Positions 7,809 to 17,173 of a stretch of DNA of 64,000 nt are shown here, in pieces (position 1 is the first letter of the stretch; each line of letters begins with the position of its first letter). Under the pieces are notes generated by a model. It searched no databases and was not told the origin of the DNA. It saw nothing but the letters and a program-made list of their open reading frames with translations. This DNA comes from Cellvibrionaceae bacterium (GTDB lineage: Bacteria; Pseudomonadota; Gammaproteobacteria; Pseudomonadales; Cellvibrionaceae): NCBI GenBank assembly GCA_024707385.1, contig JANPZW010000015.1, forward strand, positions 124,001 to 188,000. The letters are read 5' to 3'. The position numbers and the translations under genes were made by a program.

Positions 7809-8840
7809 ATGATCCGCCGTCGCCAAGAAGAGCAGCACAGCAAATCCGGCCACGAACGCTGGCTGGTGTCCTACGCGGATTTCGTCACTCTGCTGTTCGG
7901 CTTTTTCGTGGTCATGTATTCGGTATCCCAGGTGAGCGAGCAAAAATACCGCGTGCTCTCGGAAACCCTGTCATCGGTATTTCAGGGCAATACCAGTCAG
8001 CCAGTGCAAACGCCGACGGTGGACGATGGCAACCCGCAGAGTCAGCAGGGCAAAACCAGCGGTCTTTCAGCGCGGGTGAATTTGGTGGATACGGAGGTGC
8101 TCGCCCGCGAATTGGAAGATGCGCTTATTCATTTGGTGAAGCCCGGTCAGGTGCGCATATCGGCGACCGAGGAATGGGTGCAGATCGATCTCAACGCCAA
8201 TCTACTGTTCGATTCCGCCAGCGCCGAACCCAAACCGGAGGCGCGTACCATCTTCCGTCAGATCGCAGAAAAACTGGCGCCGTTTGCCAATCAGATCGAA
8301 GTGTCCGGCCATACGGACAATCTCCCCATCCGCACCGCGAAATTCCACAGTAACTGGGAATTGTCGTCCGCGCGCGCCTCTGCGGTGGTGCGTCTGCTCG
8401 CCGATGACGGAGTGGATCCGCGGCAACTTTCCGCAGTGGGATTCGGTGAATATCGGCCGATTGGTGATAACCGCACGGAAGAGGGGCGGGCGGCAAACCG
8501 GCGCGTAGTTCTGATGGTGGCGCGCCATGCGGTGGAACGTTCCACTATGCCGCTGGAGCAACTCCCCGCGACTCTGCCACCGCCGGATGCCGCGCCAGCC
8601 GTCGAGCAATCCACGGAATCACCCGCCGAATCATCGGCAAATGCCACTGAAACGATCGCCGAACCATCAGCTCCACCAGCAGAGCCATCAGCTCCACCAG
8701 CAGAGCCGTCAGCTCCACCAGAAGAGCCGGCGCCTCCAATCACAGCGCCTCAGACCGCTCCTGCGGTTGAACCCGTGCGTCTGAAAAGCGGCGGTCTTCT
8801 GTTTACCAGCGATCCCGAACCGCCGCGCAAAGCGGAATAA
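7809..8840 (+). CDS. motD: Flagellar motor stator MotD (MotB family, OmpA-like)
   Basis: Partner of MotC that anchors the stator to peptidoglycan. A single N-terminal membrane helix (about residues 20-40, YADFVTLLFGFFVVMYSVS) carries the proton-binding Asp. The OmpA/MotB domain (about residues 125-240) has NLLFDSASAEPKPEA, SGHTDNLPI and NRRVVLMV. The C-terminal 100 residues are Pro/Ala/Ser/Glu-rich, with near-exact tandem copies of a 21-base unit around 8668-8729 (SAPPAEP repeated). At 343 residues it is longer than usual because of that tail. Confidence 0.93.
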   Translation: MIRRRQEEQHSKSGHERWLVSYADFVTLLFGFFVVMYSVSQVSEQKYRVLSETLSSVFQGNTSQPVQTPTVDDGNPQSQQGKTSGLSARVNLVDTEVLARELEDALIHLVKPGQVRISATEEWVQIDLNANLLFDSASAEPKPEARTIFRQIAEKLAPFANQIEVSGHTDNLPIRTAKFHSNWELSSARASAVVRLLADDGVDPRQLSAVGFGEYRPIGDNRTEEGRAANRRVVLMVARHAVERSTMPLEQLPATLPPPDAAPAVEQSTESPAESSANATETIAEPSAPPAEPSAPPAEPSAPPEEPAPPITAPQTAPAVEPVRLKSGGLLFTSDPEPPRKAE

Positions 8841-8992
8841 TTTGCCGCAGTGAAAAATTACCCGTAGCCAGGGTAATCCTCCGCTGAATTCCACTCCGTC
8901 TATATCCACCATGGTAAATCCGGCGCTCTTTGGCGTGCGGCTTCATCGGGCTTATGGCAGGCCCGCGATCGCGTGGAACTCACGGAGGTTTT

Positions 8993-11452
8993 ATGAACAA
9001 TTCAAACAAATCATTAATACCGCGCCCATTTGATATAGGGCTGCTGCTCCTGCTCTTCTCACTCTGTCAGGTTGTTTGGGCCTGGGAAAATATGGGTGCT
9101 CCGGGAGGAATCGTCACTCCCGAGCTATCACCCGACGCTTCGGCGGTGCAGACATCATTTTCGCGAAAAATACCGGTGGCGCGCGACGGTGATCCGGTGA
9201 GCGCATTCGGTCACGGGGAATTTCTCGACGCCCAGGGCAAACGTTTTGTGCCGGACCCGGAAAATATCCGCGCAGTGCAGAGCGTGTATCTGACGCGGCT
9301 GATGCAACAGCTCGAAGCGCAAAAGGACAAGGAACAGCTGGCGGATGTGCTGCGCAAGCGCGACATGATTTTTCAGCTGGTGAGCGATCCGATACTGGCC
9401 AATGGACTGCTGTTGGATGAAATACTCGCGAATAGCAAAAGTGAGCGGCGCAATCATATGGAATCGGTGAGCGACGCGCTGCGGTATTTTTATATTGAGC
9501 ATTTTCTCAAGGAAAAACCCGATGTGGAAAAAGGCGTGTACAGCAAAGGTATCCGTGCGGAAATTGCCAAGCGCCTCGAACGCGGCGGCGTTACCGTATT
9601 TATCAAAACCACGGCCAACAGCGAAGATTACATAAAAGAGTGCGACGCCGCCGGAGTGCCGATTCCACCGCCGATGTACGCCGACCCCTGGGAAAATCGT
9701 GGGGTGTTCACCAACGAATTTATTTCCGAAGGCAGCGAATCGGAATTGTGGTTTTACGAAAGCAAATCCCCCGAGGGCGCCTGTCTTGCGCTGCCGCGTT
9801 ACGACGACGGCAAAACCGCTTCATTATTCGGCATTATTTGTGTCGGCAAAAAAAGCAGCAACGCCTGCTTTTGGGATAACCCGCGCGGAATGAATTTTCC
9901 CCGCAATGTGCCCGTGGATATCAGTTCTTTTGTCGGTGGTTTCGACTTGAAGCAAAACGGCCAGGGCACCTGTACCGCATGTCACGCGGGGGAAAATCCA
10001 TTTGTTGTGCACCCGGATAAACCCGCGTTTGCGGGCCTGACCGGCTCACTGATGCCGGATAACTGGCACAACCCGCTGGTGCATCCGGACTGGCCGGAAA
10101 ATCCCGGTCCGACCACGCTGCTCGACAGTGTCAGTTCCGCCAGTGAATGCGATTCCTGCCATACGCAAAGTTATGCCGGGCGATTTCCCGATGTGAGCGA
10201 TCCAGAAATCCAGCCGTATTGCAGCGCGGTTCTGGAGACCTCAGTGTTCGGCGGCATAAAACGCACCATGCCCCAGGGCGGCGGCAGCATCGCGCCTTAT
10301 TTCTCTCATATCGACGCCTTGCTGAGCGCGTGTTTTGGCCGCAGTACGCCGTCCGACACGATTCCCGACGATCCCAAATATATTTCCGCACCTATGGTGA
10401 TCGGCCCCCTCTACGCCTGCGCCACCAAAGTAGCGGTGAGCGGCACTCTGCTGGATGCCAAAGTGACGTTGTTCATCAACGGCGCTGCGGTGGCCTCGGA
10501 TACTTCCCGCAGCCCCAGCTATTTGGAATTCAACGTGCCGGCGCTGGTGGTCGGCGATGTGGTGACGGCGGTGCAAGAGTTTGACGGCGTGGTGTCCGAC
10601 TCGTCCGCCGCCGTGACAGTTAAGGATCACAAGGTCGACTATCCGACGGGGTTGCCGGCGCCCACCATAGATCGAAGCTGATTTATGAGTGCGGCAACAC
10701 CATCGCCGTGCGCCATGTGCCCGGTGCGACCCTGACGGTTCTGGTCAATGGCGGCAACCCCGCAAGTTATGTCAGTGGGTCCGGCTGGACCGGCGTTTTC
10801 CCGGGCAAATCGCCGTTTGATCTGGGCGACAAATTCACGGCCTCCATCGAGTTGTGCAGTGACAAGAGCCCCTTGTCGCTGGAGGAAGTTGCGGTCGCGG
10901 CGCCGGCGACAGTGAATTCGCCGACCTTTAAGCCGGCCACGCTGTATAACGGTCAGCAGCTTGTCACTGTGGAAAATATTCTCCACGGCGCCTGGTTCGA
11001 GGTGGGCGAGTTGGCCATGGGCAGCTTCGGCAAATGGTCCACACCTGTGTCCTGGTGGTCCGAATTCGATGTGGCCAGTCAGATGGGTCGGCCTATAGCA
11101 CCGGGCGACCAGTTGTTTGCCCCAGCAGACCCTGTGCGCCACCGGCAAACCCAGCGATCCGCCGAAGGTGCAGGAATGCGACGACATCCCCGCGCCAAAA
11201 ATCCGCATTCCTCTGGCCGGTGAAACCTTCGTCATTGTCACCGAGGCGGTGCCCGGAGCGCGTATCCAGGTTTACGCATCGAACGGCACCGAACTGGGCG
11301 ACGGCAGTGGCAACGTTATTACCCTCAACCGGCCGCTGATTGCCGGCGAGGAGCTGCGCGTCACCCAATCCATCGACGAATGCAAAGGCCGCTACGCCTA
11401 TAAGGTAACCGTGAGAGAAATCCTCAAGGAGAAAAAACGCGAGCAAAAGTAA
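8993..11452 (+). CDS. Secreted di-c-heme protein with Ig-like repeats, frame broken twice
   Basis: The start ATG follows GGAGG (8984-8988). A signal peptide (LLLLLFSLCQVVWAW) indicates export. Two c-type heme motifs are visible: CTACH (9971-9985) and CDSCH (10148-10162). After about residue 460 come three beta-rich repeats with the pattern 'gAkVtlfvNGa', resembling bacterial Ig-like modules. The frame is lost near 10640-10678 (one base missing) and regained after the CCCC at 11120-11123 (one extra base), so the restored protein is about 820 residues ending in KKREQK. Function unknown. It interrupts the motD-parC neighbourhood that is contiguous in pseudomonads. Confidence 0.7.
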
Positions 11453-11566
11453 GTACCTGGTGAGCCCCTGTGGGGGCTTGCCACCAAGCAATGTCTGCCC
11501 GAGCACGGTTTTTGCGTAAGCGCAGTTATTCTTTCAGCGCGTCAGAAATCCGGCGGGGGACAGGCT

Positions 11567-12370
11567 TTGCAAGTTTGGGCAGTGGCGAATCAAAAGGGCG
11601 GGGTGGGTAAAACCACCACCGCCGTTGCGCTTGCAGGGCTCGCGGCCAATACAGGTCGGCGGGTGCTGCTGGTGGATCTGGACCCGCACGGCTCACTCAC
11701 CTGTTATTTCCGCCTCAATCCAGACTCTCTGGCCAGCAGTACCTTCACCCTGTTTCAAGAGCGCAAAAACCTCTCGGTCAGTCTCGTCGGACAACTCGTG
11801 GTCACCACCACCTACCAGGGGCTTAGCCTTTTGCCCGCCAGCACCGGCCTCGCCACGCTGGAGCGCCAGGCCATCGGCAGTGACGGCATGGGGCTGGTGA
11901 TCGCCAAAGCGCTGGCACAGGTGTGGGACGACTTTGATCTGGCCATTCTCGATTGTCCGCCGCAGTTGGGGGTGCTGATGGTCAATGCGCTGGCGGCCTG
12001 CCAACAGCTCATCATTCCCGTACAGACGGAATTTCTCGCCCTCAAAGGCTTGGAGCGAATGCTCCATACCCTGCAGATGATGCAGCGCTCGCGCAAACGC
12101 GAACTGCCGTTTCTGGTGGTGCCGACCATGTTCGACCGGCGCACCCAGGCCTCGGTCACTACCTTACGCACTCTGCGCAATAACCACGGCGAGCAGGTTT
12201 GGCCGGGCAGTATTCCGGTGGACACCAAATTCCGCGACGCCAGCAAAGCCGGCGTGCCGCCTCATTTATTCACCCCGGACAGCCGCGGCGTGGAGGCCTA
12301 CCGCAGTCTGTTGAATTTCCTTCTGCCGTCAAAAAATGCGCCCAAGAACTCGCCAAAATCCGCTCCTTAG
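11567..12370 (+). CDS. parC: ParA-family ATPase for chemotaxis array positioning (ParC)
   Basis: Soj/ParA-like ATPase. The deviant Walker A is NQKGGVGKTTTAVAL, followed by LLVDLDPHGSLT and LAILDCPPQLGVL. In vibrios and pseudomonads the gene between motD and the CheW genes encodes ParC, which recruits chemotaxis arrays to the cell pole. 267 residues. The start is TTG 11567, after a G-rich stretch (11554-11560) at suitable spacing; it gives the normal MQVWAVANQKGG N-terminus and no ATG competes. Confidence 0.88.
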   Translation: MQVWAVANQKGGVGKTTTAVALAGLAANTGRRVLLVDLDPHGSLTCYFRLNPDSLASSTFTLFQERKNLSVSLVGQLVVTTTYQGLSLLPASTGLATLERQAIGSDGMGLVIAKALAQVWDDFDLAILDCPPQLGVLMVNALAACQQLIIPVQTEFLALKGLERMLHTLQMMQRSRKRELPFLVVPTMFDRRTQASVTTLRTLRNNHGEQVWPGSIPVDTKFRDASKAGVPPHLFTPDSRGVEAYRSLLNFLLPSKNAPKNSPKSAP

Positions 12371-12537
12371 CATTACCCCGGTGGCTAAATCTGACCTAGG
12401 CTTAAGGCGGATGGTCCGGTATGCGATGGATCGCCCGCACCATACTGTTTTCCTTTCAGCTGCGCCTTGCGGCGATTTATGGGCCGAGTTGTGCAAATCT
12501 CTTTTAGTCACCCTGATTCTGTTGCGGAGTTGCGCTG

Positions 12538-13284
12538 ATGAGCAGCCCTGATCAGGACGCGGTGCAGTCCTATCTCGATGATCTGCTGGCCGAGTCGGCG
12601 ACCCCAGTTGCTTTGCAGGATCAGGTGCAGTTTTTGGAAGCGATCAAACGACAGCAGCTGCAGGCGCTGCTCGACCGCCCGCCACCGGTGGTACTGGAGC
12701 CTGCCCCCGTGCAGGTGCCGGTCGCGGCGCCGCCTATGGCAAAACCAACAGAGCCTGAACCGCCGCAGGTCGAAGTTGAGGCTGTATCGCCCCTGTTGCA
12801 GTGGTGTGATAACGGCAGACCCGTTTGGGCGCAGCAGAAGTTTGATGCGCTCTTGTTCCGGGTGGCGGGGCTCAATCTCGCTGTTCCCCTGATCGCTCTC
12901 GGCCAGATACATCGGCTGACAGACGAATTGACGCCGATCTTCGGCCAGGCGGACTGGTTCATGGGATTGCAACCGACATCGGCGGGCCGTATCCGCGTCG
13001 TCAACACCGCCCTGTTTGTGATGCCGGAGCGCTACGACCCGGCTTTCGTACAGTCCGCCCGCTACGTGGTGACCATCGATGGCCTCGACTGGGGCCTGGC
13101 GGTGGATCAGGTTGAGCAGCCCGCCCGCCTGTCGCCGGAGGATGTCACCTGGCGCAGCGAGCGCGGCAAACGCCCCTGGTTAGCCGGCACCGTCAAGACC
13201 GCCATGTGCGCGCTGCTGGATCTGCCACAGATGGGCCGCATCCTGCAGAGTCACGATCGCAAACGCGCTGGCACCGCGCGCTGA
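12538..13284 (+). CDS. parP: CheW-domain partner protein ParP
   Basis: 248 residues. The N-terminal part is acidic, then Pro-rich (about residues 45-85). The C-terminal part is a divergent CheW-like domain (FDALLFRVAGLNLAVPL, GLQPTSAGRIRVVNTALFV, YVVTIDGLDWGLAVDQV). Between ParC and CheW this fits ParP, which links ParC to CheA and stabilises arrays. ATG 12538 has GGAG about eight bases upstream. The 167 bases separating it from parC show no clear terminator. Confidence 0.85.
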   Translation: MSSPDQDAVQSYLDDLLAESATPVALQDQVQFLEAIKRQQLQALLDRPPPVVLEPAPVQVPVAAPPMAKPTEPEPPQVEVEAVSPLLQWCDNGRPVWAQQKFDALLFRVAGLNLAVPLIALGQIHRLTDELTPIFGQADWFMGLQPTSAGRIRVVNTALFVMPERYDPAFVQSARYVVTIDGLDWGLAVDQVEQPARLSPEDVTWRSERGKRPWLAGTVKTAMCALLDLPQMGRILQSHDRKRAGTAR

Positions 13285-13435
13285 ACCTGCGCTTTTTCCT
13301 GCATCCCTGCGGTGGCACGGATGCTGCTCTTGACTATATTTAGGTGAGTCCCGACCGCGGATTTTTGACGCTCGCCCTTTGTTGGCGGGTAGCAGCAGCG
13401 GCGCACACTCCCAGACGTCCCGAGGATTGCCGAGC

Positions 13436-13921
13436 ATGGCCAAGTTAATGAATTCAACCACCGTCGCCCAGGATGATCCCGTCCTGCAATGGGTGACCTT
13501 TCACCTCGCTGGCGAGACCTACGGTGTCAATGTGATGCAGGTGCAGGAAGTTCTGCGCCATACCGAAATTGCGCCTGTGCCCGGCGCTCCCGCGTATGTT
13601 CTCGGCATCATCAATCTGCGCGGCAACGTCGTGACCGTTATCGATACCCGTCACCGTTTCGGCCTGGATCCGGGCGACACCACCGATAACACGCGCATCG
13701 TCATCATCGAGGCGGAAAAACACGTGGTCGGTATTCTGGTGGATAGCGTTGCCGAGGTGGTTTATCTGCGCCAGTCGGAAATCGAAACCGCGCCGAACAT
13801 CGGCAACGAAGACAGCGCCAAATTCATTCAGGGCGTCTGCCATAAAAATGGCGAGCTGCTGATTTTGATCGACTTGAACAAACTGCTCACCGAAGACGAG
13901 TGGGCGGACCTGGACGTGTAA
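13436..13921 (+). CDS. cheW: Chemotaxis coupling protein CheW
   Basis: Adaptor that couples receptors to CheA in the array. Typical CheW sequence across the whole 161 residues: WVTFHLAGETYGVNVMQVQEV, GIINLRGNVVTVIDTRHRFG, VGILVDSVAEVV and a C-terminal LILIDLNKLL. ATG 13436 has GAGGA (13422-13426) at nine-base spacing; longer in-frame readings upstream lack a ribosome site. The following DUF2802 gene begins 11 bases after the stop. Confidence 0.96.
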   Translation: MAKLMNSTTVAQDDPVLQWVTFHLAGETYGVNVMQVQEVLRHTEIAPVPGAPAYVLGIINLRGNVVTVIDTRHRFGLDPGDTTDNTRIVIIEAEKHVVGILVDSVAEVVYLRQSEIETAPNIGNEDSAKFIQGVCHKNGELLILIDLNKLLTEDEWADLDV

Positions 13922-13932
13922 ACGGAGAGCCC

Positions 13933-14373
13933 ATGCCTATATCGAGCGGAATTCTGTGGCTGTTTGGTGTGAGTGTTGTCACCAGCCTGGTCTGTCTCGT
14001 CAGTCTGGCGCTGGTCTGGCTGTGGTCGGTCCGCCAAGTGGCGGCGGCGCGAGTGCAAATCACCGAGCTTGAACACAAAATCGGCGTCGCCACCAGCGGT
14101 GCCGCAGGTATGGGCAATCGTATTGTGGCGCTGGAGCGCAAACTCCAGGCGCTGCAGGAAAAACAGGAAAACAGCGGCAGCGGTGCAGATGAATTCGCCT
14201 ACAGCCAAGCGCTGCAAATGTTTGAGCAGGGCGCCGATGTGGCGACCGTCGCCTCCAATTGCGGCTTTTCCGCTTCCGAAGCGCAATTGATGGCGCTCGT
14301 CCAGCAGCAATTGCGCAAGCCAGCCAAAGCCCAAGCGCGGAAAAAACCCGCGGAATCCTCCCATGAATCCTGA
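13933..14373 (+). CDS. DUF2802 membrane-anchored coiled-coil protein
   Basis: One N-terminal membrane helix (LWLFGVSVVTSLVCLVSLALVWLW, shown here only as a landmark at about residues 8-31). A short coiled coil follows (ALERKLQALQEKQE), then a C-terminal helical segment (YSQALQMFEQGADVATVASNCGFSASEAQLM) that has a helix-turn-helix look. This is the small DUF2802 protein found after cheW in pseudomonads. Function unknown. It overlaps the next gene by 11 bases. Confidence 0.75.
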   Translation: MPISSGILWLFGVSVVTSLVCLVSLALVWLWSVRQVAAARVQITELEHKIGVATSGAAGMGNRIVALERKLQALQEKQENSGSGADEFAYSQALQMFEQGADVATVASNCGFSASEAQLMALVQQQLRKPAKAQARKKPAESSHES

Positions 14374-14977
14374 TTACACCCGCCGTCTGCGCGCCTTTTG
14401 GTTCGCGGGGTTAATGTCGTTCTGCCTGATCGGTTGCAGTTTCATCAGCGTCGACCGGCACACCCGCTACCGCGATGCCGAAGGCTATTTCGAGCCGACT
14501 CTACTGGATGCGATCAAGGTTGGCGAAACTTCCCAATCATGGTTGCTGGCGCATTTCGGCCGTCCTTCCTACAGCGAAGTGGATGCGCTGGCAGGCTATC
14601 CCGCCGAGGTACAGATCAATACTTGGCGTTTCGAGCGTGAACAGCAGAAAAATACCCGAGTGTTCCTTCTATACCGGTCGCGCAATCTGGATCAGCAATA
14701 CGAATATCTGCATGTAGTGAGCGAAGGCGATAAGGTGATGCGCGCTTGGCGCGATGCATCACAAACCGTCGACACCCCGCGCCTGATGGCGGCGATGGGC
14801 TATGCGAAGGTTCGTCTGGAGGAAGAAAAGCCAGCGGTTGAGATTCCAGCTGCACCTGCGGCAGTGCAGAGCGTGCCACCGCCGGCTTCATTGAATGTGG
14901 AAGATGTTTCCCAACCTGCAATACCAAGTGACCAGGCCAAACTGACCGGCCCCGTCGATTCCGCAGCCGCGCGCTGA
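14363..14977 (+). CDS. Putative lipoprotein, SmpA/OmlA-like region
   Basis: Signal peptide with a lipobox-like LIGC, so probably a lipoprotein of 204 residues. The segment VGETSQSWLLAHFGRPSY resembles the 'G-t...v...lG-P' pattern of small outer-membrane SmpA/BamE-like proteins. The C-terminal 60 residues are Pro/Ala-rich and probably disordered. It overlaps the DUF2802 gene by 11 bases and is translationally coupled to it. No function can be assigned; it ends the motility block. Confidence 0.6.
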   Translation: MNPDYTRRLRAFWFAGLMSFCLIGCSFISVDRHTRYRDAEGYFEPTLLDAIKVGETSQSWLLAHFGRPSYSEVDALAGYPAEVQINTWRFEREQQKNTRVFLLYRSRNLDQQYEYLHVVSEGDKVMRAWRDASQTVDTPRLMAAMGYAKVRLEEEKPAVEIPAAPAAVQSVPPPASLNVEDVSQPAIPSDQAKLTGPVDSAAAR

Positions 14978-15008
14978 ACGCGCGCTCCATTGCTTTTTTG
15001 CCTTGCCT

Positions 15009-15767
15009 TCAAACCGGCTGAGCGTCGAGCTGTTGGCCGTGCCAGTCTTTACTGTCCGGTCCGAACAGGAACAGATAGGGATTCATGATGGCTTCCGGCG
15101 GTGTCACGACCGCCGGGTCTTCCGCGGGATAGGCCGATGCGCGCATGGCCGTGCGGGTGGCGCCGGGGTTGATGGAATTGACCCGGATCGGCGTCTGTTC
15201 CAGTTCATCCGCCAGCACCTGCATCAGGGTTTCCGTCGCCCCTTTCGATACCGCATAACCGCCCCAGTAGGCGCGGCCTTTTCTCCCCACGGAAGAGCCG
15301 GTAAACACCACCCGGCCATCGGCGGATTTCTGCAGCAGCGGCAGCAGCGCGCGGGTCAGCAGAAATGGCGCCGTGACGTTCACCTGCATGACTTTTTGCC
15401 AGTCGCTGATTGAGTATTGGCCGAGGGGCGTGCGTCCGCCCAGTTCGCTGGCGTTGTGCAGCAGGCCGTCAACGCGGCCGAACTCGTTGTCCAGAGCGAT
15501 GCGCAGTTGGTCGTAATCCTGCGGCGCGGCGCCTTCCAAGTTGATCGGGAAAATCGCCGGTTTGGGCCCGCCCGCGGCTTCGATACTGTCGTAGACGCTC
15601 TCCAGTTTCGCCAGAGTGCGGCCGAGCAGCACCACGGTTGCGCCGTGGCGCGCAAAAGTTTGCGCGGCGGCCCGGCCAATGCCGGAGCCGGCGCCCGTGA
15701 TGACGATGATGCGGTCCTGCAGCAGTCCGGCGGACGGCTGGTAAGTCAAAGGGTCGTGTTGAGTCAT
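15009..15767 (-). CDS. yciK: YciK-family short-chain oxidoreductase
   Basis: NAD(P)-dependent short-chain dehydrogenase, 252 residues. Cofactor motif TGAGSGIGRAAA, LLHNASELGG and the catalytic Ser (TGSSVGRKGRA) with YxxxK (YAVSKGA) are all present, and PGATRTAM follows. The substrate of YciK is not established. It is the last gene of the mtaD-ubiG-mupP-yciK unit, overlapping mupP by four bases, an order also found in Pseudomonas aeruginosa. Confidence 0.9.
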   Translation of the reverse strand: MTQHDPLTYQPSAGLLQDRIIVITGAGSGIGRAAAQTFARHGATVVLLGRTLAKLESVYDSIEAAGGPKPAIFPINLEGAAPQDYDQLRIALDNEFGRVDGLLHNASELGGRTPLGQYSISDWQKVMQVNVTAPFLLTRALLPLLQKSADGRVVFTGSSVGRKGRAYWGGYAVSKGATETLMQVLADELEQTPIRVNSINPGATRTAMRASAYPAEDPAVVTPPEAIMNPYLFLFGPDSKDWHGQQLDAQPV

Positions 15768-16441
15768 ATTCGGCTGTACTGGTTGAGATAAGTGGTGAGG
15801 ATAGGCCAGATGTCCGCCACCTGATCCGCCACATGGGTGGCGTTCCAGGTGCGGTGTTCGTCGGGGTGCGAAGTGAAACCGAAGCCGACAGCAATGGTGG
15901 GCATGCCGGCGTTGTGGCCGCTTTCGATATCGCGCTTGTGATCGCCGATGTAAATCGCTTCCGCCGGTGTACAACCCGCCGCTTTGCAGGCGAACAGCAG
16001 ACCGGCGGGGTCGGGTTTGCCTGCGCCCACCTGATCCGGGCTGACGGTGGCGCAAGGCTCCGAAGCAAACTCAAAGTGACTCATCAATTCGGCGGTGTAA
16101 ATCTGCGGCTTGTTGGTCACGATTCCCCAGGCGATTTCATGTCGCGTGAGTTGCTCGATCAACTCCTCCATGCCGGCGAACACTTTGGTGTGCAGGGCGA
16201 TATGTTGCAGGTACATCTCCAGCAGGCGCTGGCGCAGTGGCACCAGTACTTCCTCGCTCACCGGACCAAAACCGAGTTTGATCAGGGCAGTGGCGCCATT
16301 GGAGACTTGCTCGCGGATCAGACTTTGAGGCAGGTCCTCCAGCCCCTGTTCACGCCGCACCTGATTGAGGGCGTGGCCAAGGTCTTCGCTGGTGTCCAGC
16401 AGAGTGCCGTCGAGATCAAAAAAAACCGCTTTCAATCCCAC
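15764..16441 (-). CDS. mupP: HAD phosphatase MupP (MurNAc-6-phosphate phosphatase)
   Basis: HAD-superfamily hydrolase. Motif I is FFDLDGTLLDT, motif II IVTNKP, with the catalytic Lys in GAGKPDPAGL and motif III YIGDHKRDIE. It resembles phosphoglycolate phosphatase (Gph), but in pseudomonads the gene between ubiG and yciK encodes MupP of the peptidoglycan-recycling bypass. That functional assignment rests on position. GTG start directly abutting the ubiG stop; 225 residues. Confidence 0.85.
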   Translation of the reverse strand: MGLKAVFFDLDGTLLDTSEDLGHALNQVRREQGLEDLPQSLIREQVSNGATALIKLGFGPVSEEVLVPLRQRLLEMYLQHIALHTKVFAGMEELIEQLTRHEIAWGIVTNKPQIYTAELMSHFEFASEPCATVSPDQVGAGKPDPAGLLFACKAAGCTPAEAIYIGDHKRDIESGHNAGMPTIAVGFGFTSHPDEHRTWNATHVADQVADIWPILTTYLNQYSRI

Positions 16442-17173
16442 TCAAGCCTCCGGCTTCTGCACATGCATGATGTAGTTGACGTCCACATCGCCGGCGACGG
16501 TGCGGAACGTCTGATTCAGCGGGTTGTAGACGATGCCCGCCAGATCGCGCACATGGAAACCCGCGTGACGCGCCCAGGCCCCGAGTTCGGAGGGGCGGAT
16601 GAATTTTTTGTATTCGTGGGTTCCTCGCGGCAGCCAGCGCAGCACATATTCTGCACCCAGCACCGCCATCAGATACGCTTTGGGGGTGCGGTTGAGGGTG
16701 GAGAAAAACACATGCCCACCCGGTTTTACCAGGGCGAAACAGGCGTTGATCACCTGGGATGGGTCCGGCACGTGTTCAAGCATTTCCAAGCAGGTGACGA
16801 CATCGAACTGTCCGGCGGATTCTCTCGCCAACTGCTCTGCCGTAATGCGGCGATAATCAATCTCAAGTCCATTGCTCTGCGCGTGCAGGCGCGCCACTTC
16901 CAAAGGGGCCTCGCCCATATCAATGCCGGTCACCACCGCGCCGCGCTGGGCCATGGCCTCGCTCAGCAAACCGCCACCGCAACCGACATCCAGCAGCGTT
17001 TTCTCAGCGACTTTGGCTTTGAGGTCGATATAGTTGGCGCGTACCGGATTCATCTGGTGCAGCGGTTTGAAGTCGCCCTGTGGATCCCACCAGCGGTTGG
17101 CCATACGTTCAAACTTGGCGATTTCGCCAGCGTCCACATTGATGTTTGTAGTGTGGCTAGAGTGCGTCGTCAT
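16442..17173 (-). CDS. ubiG: Ubiquinone biosynthesis O-methyltransferase UbiG
   Basis: SAM-dependent enzyme that performs both O-methylations in ubiquinone synthesis. The N-terminus has the UbiG signature FERMANRWWDPQGDFKPLH; the SAM site is LLDVGCGGGLLSEAMA; further family motifs are MLEHVPDP and FFSTLNRTPKAYL. 243 residues. The ATG at 17171-17173 overlaps the end of mtaD by four bases. Likely co-transcribed with mtaD, mupP and yciK. Confidence 0.96.
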   Translation of the reverse strand: MTTHSSHTTNINVDAGEIAKFERMANRWWDPQGDFKPLHQMNPVRANYIDLKAKVAEKTLLDVGCGGGLLSEAMAQRGAVVTGIDMGEAPLEVARLHAQSNGLEIDYRRITAEQLARESAGQFDVVTCLEMLEHVPDPSQVINACFALVKPGGHVFFSTLNRTPKAYLMAVLGAEYVLRWLPRGTHEYKKFIRPSELGAWARHAGFHVRDLAGIVYNPLNQTFRTVAGDVDVNYIMHVQKPEA

